Positions 31,076 through 40,369 of a DNA stretch of 64,000 nucleotides are shown here, piece by piece. The stretch spans positions 124,001 to 188,000 of the forward strand of contig JAAFJO010000003.1 of assembly GCA_013298145.1 (NCBI GenBank), read 5' to 3'. Below the pieces are notes generated by a model. It was given only the letters and a program-made list of their open reading frames with translations, did not search any database and was not told where the DNA came from. Both the position numbers and the translations under genes were made by a program. Each line of letters starts with the position of its first letter. The first letter of the stretch is position 1. The DNA is from Betaproteobacteria bacterium. Lineage in GTDB: Bacteria > Pseudomonadota > Gammaproteobacteria > Burkholderiales > Casimicrobiaceae.

Positions 31076-31329
31076 TGGCGTGTAGACGTAGCAACGTTTG
31101 GCATCTCGCGCGGCAAATCGGGCGGCAAATGGTTCGTGCCATCCCCTTCGCGTAACGGAAACTCAGGAAAGCTCCCGGCGGCGTCGATAAACGTTTTTGG
31201 CCACTCGCTACGCGCATGCTTGCGGATGAGCTCCGCCACCCAGCGGCTTTTTGAAATGCCATTAGCCTGCGCGGCCCGATCTATCAGGGCTTGCGTCTCA
31301 TCATCTAGGTAAAGCGTTATTTGTGACAT
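31069..31329 (-). CDS. Ribbon-helix-helix antitoxin (VapB-like)
   Basis: MSQITLYLDDETQALIDRAAQANGISKSRWVAELIRKHA; overlaps vapC start by 7 nt. Confidence 0.88.
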   Translation of the reverse strand: MSQITLYLDDETQALIDRAAQANGISKSRWVAELIRKHARSEWPKTFIDAAGSFPEFPLREGDGTNHLPPDLPREMPNVATSTRQC

Positions 31330-31621
31330 TGCGGCTGTACTCCTGATTGAAAAGGGGATAGACGAATGAGTTAGAAATAAACTATAAGTGGAATTATAAG
31401 TTATTTGCGTCGGTTGCTATCCTTATTGCAGTGCGCACCCGCGCCCACAGAACGTGGCGACTAACGCTTATGGTTCTTTGAGAGCTAGCCTTGCGAGCCG
31501 AACGCGAACTAGAGCGTTGCCACGATGAAATTTGGTGGCTGCGTACCCTACAATTGCGTTGCGACTACAGTGATCGTCTCGTGGCGATCCGGTTTCAAGT
31601 AAACCTAGTCGTTCCAAATGT

Positions 31622-32335
31622 CTAGGGCCAGCGCTGAATGTGAACATTCCCGCTGGCCTTAATTTTTTCCCACGCTGCTTTCACGGCTTGCTCGTGCCAA
31701 CGATCAGGCACATCATCCCAAAGCTCGTATCGACCTGCCATGTAAACCAGCAGATCGGCGACTTGGAGGAATCGGCTGTGATGCGAATGTGTGAAATACA
31801 CCGTATCCAACAAACGTCCAAGCGGTCGAGCGTAGTACATCGGCGTTTTGCCTTGCGCTTTGTATTCAGAAAAATCGACCACTGCGTTCGCCACCTCATC
31901 TGCTTCGTAGTCGCCAAACACAAGCCCAAGATCATTCTTCTTATCCAAGTACTCGCAGAATCGCTCTAGGATCAGCATCAAACCTAGCTTGTAAGCGGGT
32001 GTTGGGTAGAGATATTTGGATTTGTGCCGCTCGACATTGATGCAAACCAACCTAACCGGAATCGCGTTATTGGTTACAAACGTCGCAACGCTTTGAAACA
32101 CCTGCACACGATCTTCAAGCTTGCGCCCACGCGCATTGCCCTTGCCGTGGAACAATTCTTTTCAATGAAACTCGTGCGCTTGAATCAGCGACCGCGCGCC
32201 GAAAAAGTTAAACGCTATCTGACCTAGCGTGCTTTCAAACTCGAGCGCCTTTTCGTCGGGAATCATCAATCCGCCAATAAAGAAATTTGGATTTTCTTTG
32301 CTGTGTTTGCTTTCGTCGAAGTAACAAAGATGCAT
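31622..32335 (-). pseudogene. DUF3800 protein interrupted by an in-frame TGA (codon 58)
   Basis: Translation from ATG 32335: MHLCYFDESKHSKENPNFFIGGLMIPDEKALEFESTLGQIAFNFFGARSLIQAHEFH*KELFHGKGNARGRKLEDRV...FLQVADLLVYMAGRYELW. Same frame on both sides of the TGA at 32164-32162. ORF caller reports only 31622..32155. Confidence 0.82.
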
Positions 32336-35166
32336 CAGACCAACCCTCGATCGCTGACGTTTGACTTCAAGGGCTTGGTTTTTCTGGGTGCTTTCGCCGA
32401 GGGCGCAGCGCTCTTATTCGCCGCCGTCATCGCCGTATACATTTCGAAGAGCTTTTCAAGCCGTTCCGTATCGTTTTTGAATCGTCGCCCGATGTAGATG
32501 CGCTCTAGCGTTTCGTCGTTTTCCTCGTGCGCGCGGCCCAGGTTTTCGGGCATCGCATCGGGTTCGTACAAATCGGCAATCGTTGCCGGGAAATGCGCTT
32601 CGCGGGCGAGCAAAATGTTTTCCGCGCAGCGCGTGAGATCGGCTTTGTTTTGCTCGGTGAGCGGCGGCACGGGGAAGGTGTTCCAGCCGAGGGTGTTGGA
32701 GTACGCGAAATCTGTTCTCGTTCTCCCGCATACAGTCGCAATCCAAGTCAAGTGCAAACGCGAGGCGATGATTGAGAGATTCCAAATGCTTGCGTCGTGC
32801 AGCGCGAAGCTTTGACTCGTGATGGTGCCACTACTATCGATCAATCCCACGGGTAAAAATGCTCGATTCTCAGACGTAATTCTCGGCAAAATTATTGTGT
32901 GTGTCGCGGCGACACGCATTTCCCGGAATTGATGTGGACGCTCGGCCATTTGGTTTGCGCTTGCATCGGGGCTTGCAAGTCTCAACGCTTTGACCGATTC
33001 AACACGTTGTCTGATCGTCGGATAGGTCATTGCTTCCGCAACTGTTTCGTCGCTTAGCCAAAGACAGTAAGTCGATTCGCCCCGAATAAAGTCTGCCGAT
33101 CCATAAATGCGTCTCACAAACTTTTTCTCAGCGGCGGGAGGCAAGTTAAGCCGCGCGACGCCGTCACGATCCATCCTCAAATAACCGCCGTCAACCACTT
33201 TATTTCCAAAGACCATTTTCGGGACTGCGGCCATAGGATTCGCAGCTTTACCGACAATGATGTTCGGGCCAGAAGAAAGATAGGCGTTTATGTTTTCTGT
33301 TTCGCGTACCAAAACGCCTTCGACTTTTGAATCTGAAAACAGCCAACGAAGTTTCGGCGCTTTTCTCGAAAGTCCAACAATCGCGACTGTCACCCCCGCG
33401 TTGTAACTCGCTAAGTTCGCCCATTTAAACGATGTGTGCGCAAAAGAAATCTCGTGACCGGTTTCGAAAATCATCGGCCAAAGAATCGGCACTTGCTGGC
33501 CTTGACAGATTGAATTCGTCGAGACGAGTGCGGTTGCTGCGTTCGTTTGCGTTCCGTAGTCAGAGGCTTTCATGAACCAGCCCGCGACGTAATCGAGTGA
33601 TTTCCAGCTCTTGCATCGCTCGTCAAAAATCGCTTTCAAATCCGCTTTCTGTTCGGCTGATTGCCACGTGCTTCCCAAATACGGCGGATTCCCACAAATA
33701 AACGTCTCGCCGCCTTCGTTTTCAAAATCAATCTGCGCTTGGTCGAGTGGCGTTTGGAAAAGGTCGTCGCTGACGAGTTTCACCGCCGTGCCCGTGGGCG
33801 GGCAAATCTTTAGCCAATCAAGCCGCAGCGCATTTCCGCACGTAATCCAATTCTGCGCATCGAGTGGCAGAAATTCCGCGAGCGCTTCTTTTTGTCCGCG
33901 ATAGCGAACATCGCATTGGTATTCGGCGATGATGAGGGCGAGGCGGGCGATTTCGGCGGGAAAGTCGCGCAGCTCAATCCCGCGAAAATTGGTGAGCGGG
34001 ATATCGCTTTTGCGATCCGTCTCATCGCGTTTGGCATTGATCTGCGCTTCAATCGCGCGCATTTCTTTGTACGCGATCACGAGGAAGTTGCCCGAACCGC
34101 ACGCCGGATCGAACACGCGAATCCTTGCCATGCGTTTGCGCAGATTCAGCAGCTTTAATTTGTTGTCGCCCGCGTCTTCAAGCTGGGTGCGCAAATCATC
34201 GAGGAAGAGGGGATTCAACACCTTCAAAATGTTCGGCACGCTCGTGTAGTGCATACCGAGCGCGCCGCGCTCTTCATCATCGGCCACGGCTTGAATCATG
34301 CTGCCGAAAATATCGGGATTGATTTCGCGCCAGTGCAGTTCACCCGTGCGCAGCAGGTACGCGCGGGCGATCTTGGAAAACTTGGGCGTTTCGGTGCTGC
34401 CGGAAAAAAGCCCGCCGTTTACATAGGGAAATTGATCGGCGTATGGGCGAAGTTTTTCAATGCCGCGCATTTCAATGGCGGTATTCATCGCGCGAAAAAT
34501 TTCGCTCAATACTTCATGCGTGTTCGATGAATCGCTCGCGCTCATCTGTTGCACGGTTTGGGTGAAGAGGCCCTTGCCGTTAAAGATGTCGGTGTCTTCC
34601 GCGAAGAAACAAAAGATGAGCCGCGCCATGAAATGATTCATGTCGGGGCGGCGCGCGTCGGTGGCCCAATCGGGATTGTCTTTGAGCAATTCGACGTAGA
34701 GCTTGTTCAAGCGCCCCGTGGCGCGCACGTCAATCGGATTGTTTTTGATTTCCTTAACAACGGAAATCCCCGCGAGCGGCAGGAAAAAACCAAAGTGCGA
34801 AACGAAATCGGCGAAGGGGGTGGCAATGGTTTCACCCGTGGAATTCGCGCCGACTTCTTCGGCCTCCAACGTTTCGCCGTCGGTCGCGAGAATGAATTTG
34901 GCTTTTGCCGAAGTGGTGCGTGGGCTTTCGCGCAGGGCTTTCAGCGTGACGCCGACGGCACCGACATCGCAGACGGCGATGTGGATATTGTTGGTTTGTA
35001 AAACGCCTTCGGGAACGTCTGATTTATTCGTTCCCCCTTTGCGAAGACGGGCGAGCGTGGTCTCTTTGTTGCCAAAGGCGGCTAAGAAATCGTAGGCGAA
35101 GTTTTCGCGGGAAAACGGTGCGGCGGCGAGCTCGGAGAGCGCTTCTTCGATTTCTACGGCGTTCAT
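32335..35166 (-). CDS. Class I SAM-dependent DNA methyltransferase, MmeI-like
   Basis: IRVFDPACGSGNFLVIAYKEMR (motif I), FICGNPPYLGS (motif IV NPPY), NHFMARLIFCFFAEDTDIF, YSNTLGWNTFPVPPLTEQNK (TRD/C-term). Confidence 0.93.
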   Translation of the reverse strand: MNAVEIEEALSELAAAPFSRENFAYDFLAAFGNKETTLARLRKGGTNKSDVPEGVLQTNNIHIAVCDVGAVGVTLKALRESPRTTSAKAKFILATDGETLEAEEVGANSTGETIATPFADFVSHFGFFLPLAGISVVKEIKNNPIDVRATGRLNKLYVELLKDNPDWATDARRPDMNHFMARLIFCFFAEDTDIFNGKGLFTQTVQQMSASDSSNTHEVLSEIFRAMNTAIEMRGIEKLRPYADQFPYVNGGLFSGSTETPKFSKIARAYLLRTGELHWREINPDIFGSMIQAVADDEERGALGMHYTSVPNILKVLNPLFLDDLRTQLEDAGDNKLKLLNLRKRMARIRVFDPACGSGNFLVIAYKEMRAIEAQINAKRDETDRKSDIPLTNFRGIELRDFPAEIARLALIIAEYQCDVRYRGQKEALAEFLPLDAQNWITCGNALRLDWLKICPPTGTAVKLVSDDLFQTPLDQAQIDFENEGGETFICGNPPYLGSTWQSAEQKADLKAIFDERCKSWKSLDYVAGWFMKASDYGTQTNAATALVSTNSICQGQQVPILWPMIFETGHEISFAHTSFKWANLASYNAGVTVAIVGLSRKAPKLRWLFSDSKVEGVLVRETENINAYLSSGPNIIVGKAANPMAAVPKMVFGNKVVDGGYLRMDRDGVARLNLPPAAEKKFVRRIYGSADFIRGESTYCLWLSDETVAEAMTYPTIRQRVESVKALRLASPDASANQMAERPHQFREMRVAATHTIILPRITSENRAFLPVGLIDSSGTITSQSFALHDASIWNLSIIASRLHLTWIATVCGRTRTDFAYSNTLGWNTFPVPPLTEQNKADLTRCAENILLAREAHFPATIADLYEPDAMPENLGRAHEENDETLERIYIGRRFKNDTERLEKLFEMYTAMTAANKSAAPSAKAPRKTKPLKSNVSDRGLV

Positions 35167-35369
35167 GCGGGCGAGGGCTTCAATTCAATGCTGTAGTTTT
35201 AGAGGATTTTTGGGCGCGGTCTTGGTGAAGGTCGGGATCAATCGCGACGGTTCCCTCACCCGCCCTTCGGGCACCCTCTGTGGGCTGCCGCCCATCTCTC
35301 CCTTCGGTCGAGACCGCAGCGAAGCTGCGTCCTGCACCTGCGGCTGGTCCCCCAGGGAGGGGGAGGACT

Positions 35370-35508
35370 GTAGGCGCGGTCTTGGCTGCGTTTCTTCTTT
35401 TACGAGAGCGACGCCAAGTCGTCGCCTACAAGGCGAATTACGAGAGCGACGCCGAGCCGTCGCGCACAACCCGAAGCGCGGTCAAGCCCGCGCCTACCTC
35501 TGTTGCCG
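35370..35508. repeat. Dispersed intergenic repeat cluster
   Basis: tgtaggcgcggtcttggctgcg, gagagcgacgccaagtcgtcgcctacaaggcgaattac, gagagcgacgccgagccgtcgcgcaca, cgcggtcaagcccgcgcctac. Confidence 0.7.
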
Positions 35509-35569
35509 CTTCGTGCGTAAGAGCTTGGCAAAATTAGTGTGGACTAGGTTAGATTCGGGCTACGCTATA

Positions 35570-35598
35570 AAAAAAGCCGCTTCGAAAAGCGGCTTTTT
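35570..35598 (-). terminator. Bidirectional-looking hairpin terminator downstream of the TctC-like gene
   Basis: aaaaaagccgctt-cg-aaaagcggcttttt, with A/T runs both sides. Confidence 0.8.
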
Positions 35599-35633
35599 GA
35601 TCGTCTTGCCCCGGATTAACGGGGGCTACATCA

Positions 35634-36602
35634 CTAGAGTTCGAGCGAGATTTTCTTTTGCTCGACCACGCGACGCCACTTGGCAACCTCGCGTTGAACT
35701 TGTGCTTTGAATTGCTCGGGCGTGTTGCCGATGGGGTAGGCCCCGTTGTCTTCGAGCTTTTTGATCGTGTCAGGATCTTTTAGCGTTTGCAGCGTGGCAT
35801 CGTAAATTTTCTTCACGATGTCAGCGGGCATGTTGGCTGGGCCAACAAAACCGAACCAGGTGTCTGCTTCGTAGGTGGGCAAGCCGAGTTCAGCAAACGT
35901 TGGCACGTTAGGCAGCGCTGGGACGCGCTTTGGATAGGCAACGCCGAGCGGAATGAAATTGCCTGCCTTGATGTTTTGTAGGGAAGACGAGAGGTTGTCC
36001 CACATGATCGGCACGTTGCCCGCGAGCACGTCTGTTACTGCTGGGCCTGCGCCTTTGTACGGAATGTGTTGAGCATCGCCACCGGTTTCAACAAGGAAAA
36101 GCTCCATTGCGAGATGGCCTACGCCGCCTGCGCCGGAGCTCGCGTAGCTGTGTTTGCCCGGATTCTTTTTAAGCTCTTCAACGAACGATTTGTAATCTTT
36201 GAACGGGAAGTTTTTGTTCACGATGATCACACCGGGAACGGAGGCGATATTCGTGATGTGCGTGAACTCCGTCATCGGGTTCAGTTTGTTGTTTCTGTAG
36301 GCCACGATATTTGTGCCCATCGTTGAAACTGAGCCCATACCAATCGTGTAGCCATCGGGTGCGGCCTTTGCGATTTCAGCGGCACCAATCGAGCCACCCG
36401 CACCCGCTCGGTTTTCAACCACCACCGGCTGACCGAGAATCGGCGAGAGTTTCGTTGCCATGATTCGAGCAACGATATCGGTTGAGCCGCCCGGCGCAAA
36501 CGGCACGATCAACTTGATCGGCTTGTTTGGATACGCTTGCGCGAACGTCATCGATGCGGCGAGAGTCGCTGCAATTGCAGTAAGGGTTTTTGCTAGTCGC
36601 AT
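35634..36602 (-). CDS. Bug/TctC family tripartite tricarboxylate transporter substrate-binding protein
   Basis: YPNKPIKLIVPFAPGGSTDIVARIMATKLSPILGQPVVVENRAGAGGSIGA is diagnostic. Confidence 0.95.
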   Translation of the reverse strand: MRLAKTLTAIAATLAASMTFAQAYPNKPIKLIVPFAPGGSTDIVARIMATKLSPILGQPVVVENRAGAGGSIGAAEIAKAAPDGYTIGMGSVSTMGTNIVAYRNNKLNPMTEFTHITNIASVPGVIIVNKNFPFKDYKSFVEELKKNPGKHSYASSGAGGVGHLAMELFLVETGGDAQHIPYKGAGPAVTDVLAGNVPIMWDNLSSSLQNIKAGNFIPLGVAYPKRVPALPNVPTFAELGLPTYEADTWFGFVGPANMPADIVKKIYDATLQTLKDPDTIKKLEDNGAYPIGNTPEQFKAQVQREVAKWRRVVEQKKISLEL

Positions 36603-36653
36603 ACAGTAGGTTCCTCCAGGAAAAACTGCCGCGAGTGTAGTGGCAGAAACCTG

Positions 36654-38027
36654 TCAGAAAGGTAGCGTTAACGCTGAATCCACGCGCATGAACTGGGCGC
36701 GGAAATCGTCCTGGATGCGCAGAAGCGCAGCGGGTGTGTCCGCTTCAAACCGCAACACGATTACGGGCGTTGTGTTGGATGGACGCGCTAGCCCGAAGCC
36801 ATCGGCGTATTCCACGCGTAAGCCGTCGATGGTTGCAATACGCGTTGCCGTTTCGAACTTGGCGCTCGCTTTGAGCTTTTCCATCAATGTGAAATGTTCG
36901 CCTTCAGCGCATTTCACATTGAGCTCAGGCGTGGATGGCGCATTCGGTAATTCTTCCAGCACTTTGCTCGGGTTTGATGATTTGGAAACGATTTCGAGCA
37001 AACGTGCGCCGCAGTAAATAGCGTCATCAAAACCATACCAACGCTCTTTGAAAAAGATGTGACCACTCATCTCACCCGCGAGCGGAGCACCCGTTTCTTT
37101 GAGCTTCGCTTTCACCAGTGAATGCCCGGTTTTCCACATGAGCGGTTTGCCGCCGTGGTCCGTGATGTATTTGTCGAGCAAGCGCGTGCATTTCACGTCG
37201 TAGATGATGGTCGCGCCAGGGTTACGCGAAAGCACGTCACCCGCGAAGAGCATCATTTGTCGATCCGGAAAAATGATCTCGCCGGACTTGGTGACGATGC
37301 CCAAGCGATCACCGTCGCCATCAAATGCGAGTCCGAGCTCAACATCAGTTTCCTTCACCACCTTGATCAAGTCTTTGAGGTTTTCTGGTTTCGAAGGATC
37401 GGGATGGTGATTCGGGAACGTGCCATCAATCTCGCAGAACATTTCCACGACCTCGCAGCCCATCGCTTTGAATATTTTCGGCGCGAGCTCACCGGCTGCG
37501 CCGTTGCCGCAGTCCACGGCAATCTTCATCGGGCGAGCGAGCTTTGCGTCGCCCGCAATGCGATCAACGTAGGCTTGCTTGATGTCGGCCGCGCTGTGTT
37601 GTCCGCTGCCCTTTTTGACGTCGCCCTTCTCCGCGCGCACTCTGAGTGACTGAATATCGTCGCCCCAGATCGCCTCACCCGAGACCACCATCTTGATGCC
37701 GTTGTAATCGGGTGGGTTGTGCGAACCCGTCACGCTCACGCACGAGCCCGTCTTTAAATAGTGTCCGGCGAAATAGGAAACGGGTGACGGAACCAAGCCC
37801 AAGTCAATCGCGTTACAACCCGTTGAGACCATCCCGTCGCGCAGCGCTTGGGAAAGAGCTGGGCCAGAAATACGACCGTCTCGGCCCACGGCGAAGGTGT
37901 CCGCACCGCGCTCAAGCGAGAGCGATCCGAGGGCCTGGCCAATCGCGAAACAGATTTCGGGCGTGAGCGTTTTGCCGACGATGCCGCGTACGTCGTAGGC
38001 CTTAAATATTTCGGAAGGAAGTTGCAT
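36654..38027 (-). CDS. Phosphomannomutase/phosphoglucomutase
   Basis: FKAYDVRGIVGKTL, VSVTGSHNPPDYNGIK, LGLAFDGDGDRLGIV, GEMSGHIFFKERWYGFDDAIY. Start taken at MQLPSEIF (38027). Confidence 0.94.
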   Translation of the reverse strand: MQLPSEIFKAYDVRGIVGKTLTPEICFAIGQALGSLSLERGADTFAVGRDGRISGPALSQALRDGMVSTGCNAIDLGLVPSPVSYFAGHYLKTGSCVSVTGSHNPPDYNGIKMVVSGEAIWGDDIQSLRVRAEKGDVKKGSGQHSAADIKQAYVDRIAGDAKLARPMKIAVDCGNGAAGELAPKIFKAMGCEVVEMFCEIDGTFPNHHPDPSKPENLKDLIKVVKETDVELGLAFDGDGDRLGIVTKSGEIIFPDRQMMLFAGDVLSRNPGATIIYDVKCTRLLDKYITDHGGKPLMWKTGHSLVKAKLKETGAPLAGEMSGHIFFKERWYGFDDAIYCGARLLEIVSKSSNPSKVLEELPNAPSTPELNVKCAEGEHFTLMEKLKASAKFETATRIATIDGLRVEYADGFGLARPSNTTPVIVLRFEADTPAALLRIQDDFRAQFMRVDSALTLPF

Positions 38028-38522
38028 GGTGTGAGTGCGAAAGAAAGTCGATGAATTATCGAGGTTGAAGTTCGCGGTAGGAGGCTTCACTGGAGCCTTC
38101 GCTATGACAAGCGCATTGAAAAGCAACGAGGAAAAGGACTAAACGGCACTTTTGTTAAAAAAAGATTATCAATGAAATTTGAATGTAGTCCCATTAAATA
38201 GTGGCTTTCGTTGAATAGCGGCAGTTTTGTGGATGGGATAGGCCGATTGCCTGCTTTTGCGCTTTTTTTGAACTCTTAGGATCGAAGTGACCGCAAAAAG
38301 CGCGCACACGCCGCTGCGTTAAAGCGCGGTGGCGCGGCGGTCATGGCGGACCTGGCCTCATCGGCAGCTCGTTATTACGCACATTTTGGTTCCGAAATGT
38401 GGAGATTCCTTCACGTACCTATCAATTTGTGGAGGGCCTTAGGGAGAAACAGCTCACTACACTCGAGCACAGGCGAGAACCAACGAAGTTCAGCCTCATA
38501 AGTATCGAGGAACCCTGTCTCC

Positions 38523-39080
38523 ATGAACGCTTTTCACATTCACGAAACGCCCGCCACTGATCCCGCCTGGGGTTTTGGCGTCGACCGCATTCACCATCAG
38601 GTTTACCGAATGACGCTCGCCGGCCAGGACGCGCTCGTGCGATCCGATGTTGCGTTGCGTCCTGAAGTGTCGCGGCTCTTGGCGATGGTGAATGGTCGGC
38701 GCTCTGGTGAGCAACTTGCCGCGACAATTCGCTCGGGCGAGGGGGCTGATTTGCTCCGTCAACTTGAAATTCGCGGCTGGATCGAGCCGATTGCGACGTT
38801 GCCGCGGTTTGCCTCGGATCCGTGCGCTATTGAAGAATGCCTCGCTGAGCAACGATTTTTCGCGGCGAAATCGGCTGCAGAGGCTGCTGCGCGGGAATTG
38901 CTGGGATCACATTATTCGAGCTACGCCCTGGCGTTTGCGGGCTGTATCAATTCGCGAGAGCTTCGTCCGCTTGTGCAATCGGTGTGCGATCGACTCACTC
39001 GAACGCTCGGTGCGGACGCTGCAACCGTGTTTATTGAAGCTGTGCGCGATGCTGCAAATCCGCAAGCAGACAGGATGTAG
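38523..39080 (+). CDS. Uncharacterised protein, tandem paralog 1
   Basis: 185 aa; central segment RPEVSRLLAMVNGRRSGEQLAATIRSGEGADLLRQLEIRGWIEPI parallels the next ORF. Confidence 0.7.
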   Translation: MNAFHIHETPATDPAWGFGVDRIHHQVYRMTLAGQDALVRSDVALRPEVSRLLAMVNGRRSGEQLAATIRSGEGADLLRQLEIRGWIEPIATLPRFASDPCAIEECLAEQRFFAAKSAAEAAARELLGSHYSSYALAFAGCINSRELRPLVQSVCDRLTRTLGADAATVFIEAVRDAANPQADRM

Positions 39081-39150
39081 TAAGTAGAGCCGCGAATTCC
39101 GGGGCTGCTCGATTCGCGAGAATTCATAAATCGGTATCGAGGGCTACCTT

Positions 39151-39690
39151 ATGAACGAATCCACGCACGGCGCGGGCATTGAGCTTCGGTCGAGCTTTGA
39201 AGTGCGCGTTGATGAGGTGGCGTGCTTTCGCCGCACTATTAGCGGACACAACGAAAGTGAGCATCATCTCTCATTGCTTCGACCCGTCTTAGCGCGCCTC
39301 TTGACGCTTATCGGGGATGGCCAGTCCATCGATGAATTGGCGCATTTCGTTCGTGCAAATGAACTCCCAGAGCTGCTTGCCGAGTTAGTTTCCCTCGGAT
39401 TTATCGAGCCAATGCCTGTCAGCGAAGCAGAGGTTGAAGCGATTGACGAGCGGACCACGCTCTCGCCGATGGGGTTCGAAACGCTTAGGCGTGAGGTGTT
39501 ACACAGTGCAACCGAGCTCCTAGGTGCAGACGTTCGCCCCTATCTGGAGCAGCTCTACGCTGTTGCACATTCCGGCGAATTGCGGCTTGTCATCGACGCG
39601 CTCATGCAGCACATCGCGCTCGTGCGCAGCGAATCCGACGCGAAGCTATTCATCCAAACGATTCGAAGCGTAGCCCGGCTCACCAGGTAG
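39151..39690 (+). CDS. Uncharacterised protein, tandem paralog 2
   Basis: 179 aa; RPVLARLLTLIGDGQSIDELAHFVRANELPELLAELVSLGFIEPM. Confidence 0.7.
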   Translation: MNESTHGAGIELRSSFEVRVDEVACFRRTISGHNESEHHLSLLRPVLARLLTLIGDGQSIDELAHFVRANELPELLAELVSLGFIEPMPVSEAEVEAIDERTTLSPMGFETLRREVLHSATELLGADVRPYLEQLYAVAHSGELRLVIDALMQHIALVRSESDAKLFIQTIRSVARLTR

Positions 39691-39769
39691 CGCAACCGAT
39701 CACGCTCGCGTACTGATCGGGATTCGTGATGCTCTCGCGACGCATCAGTTGCGCTACGCTTAGGCGGCT

Positions 39770-40339
39770 ATGAATGAAATCAATTTGGTGAATGCGCCTG
39801 CGCAATTCGCGACTGCGCGCTGCATGCTGCGTAAGTCTGAGCTTGCCATGGTGGATGATCGCGTTGCTTGGGCACTGCGTACGTCCGCCATGTTTGAGTT
39901 CACGCCGAATTGGCGACGTTCAATAGATCCCGCGCTCGCGATGCGCAGCTTACGGAGCGAAATGGATGCGATGGCGCGGGGTGAAGAGCTCATTTACAAC
40001 GCTTATGAGTCTGCGAGCGGGGCATACGTGGGGCGCATTGATTTACACACCTGGGACTTCGATGCACCCCGCTGTGAAATCGGCTACATGGCTGACGCCG
40101 CTAATTGTGGGCGAGGTTTGCTACGCGAAAGCTGCCTCGCGCTGATCGAATGGGCGCTATCGCAAGGCGTCGCAAGAGTGCAGGCGCTCTGCGATGCTAA
40201 TAACCATCGCAGTATTGCCTTCGCACAAAGCCTTGGCATGCAACAGGAAGGCGTGATGAGGAACTATGGGCGCAACGGTTCGGGTGAGCTCTACGACGAG
40301 GTAGTGCTCGCGATGGTTCGCGATCCCGAGGCGAATTGA
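39770..40339 (+). CDS. GNAT N-acetyltransferase (RimJ/RimL-like)
   Basis: RIDLHTWDFDAPRCEIGYMADAANCGRGLLRESCLALIEWALSQGVARVQALCDANNHRSIAFAQSLGMQQEGVMRNYG. Confidence 0.88.
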   Translation: MNEINLVNAPAQFATARCMLRKSELAMVDDRVAWALRTSAMFEFTPNWRRSIDPALAMRSLRSEMDAMARGEELIYNAYESASGAYVGRIDLHTWDFDAPRCEIGYMADAANCGRGLLRESCLALIEWALSQGVARVQALCDANNHRSIAFAQSLGMQQEGVMRNYGRNGSGELYDEVVLAMVRDPEAN

Positions 40340-40369
40340 GCCAAGCCTTGTGCGACGGGTTTCGCGCCT

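Noticed and set aside
32162-32164. In-frame TGA in DUF3800 as a selenocysteine codon
   Set aside because: No reason to expect Sec in this family and no SECIS-like hairpin identified by eye; a TGG to TGA mutation is simpler.
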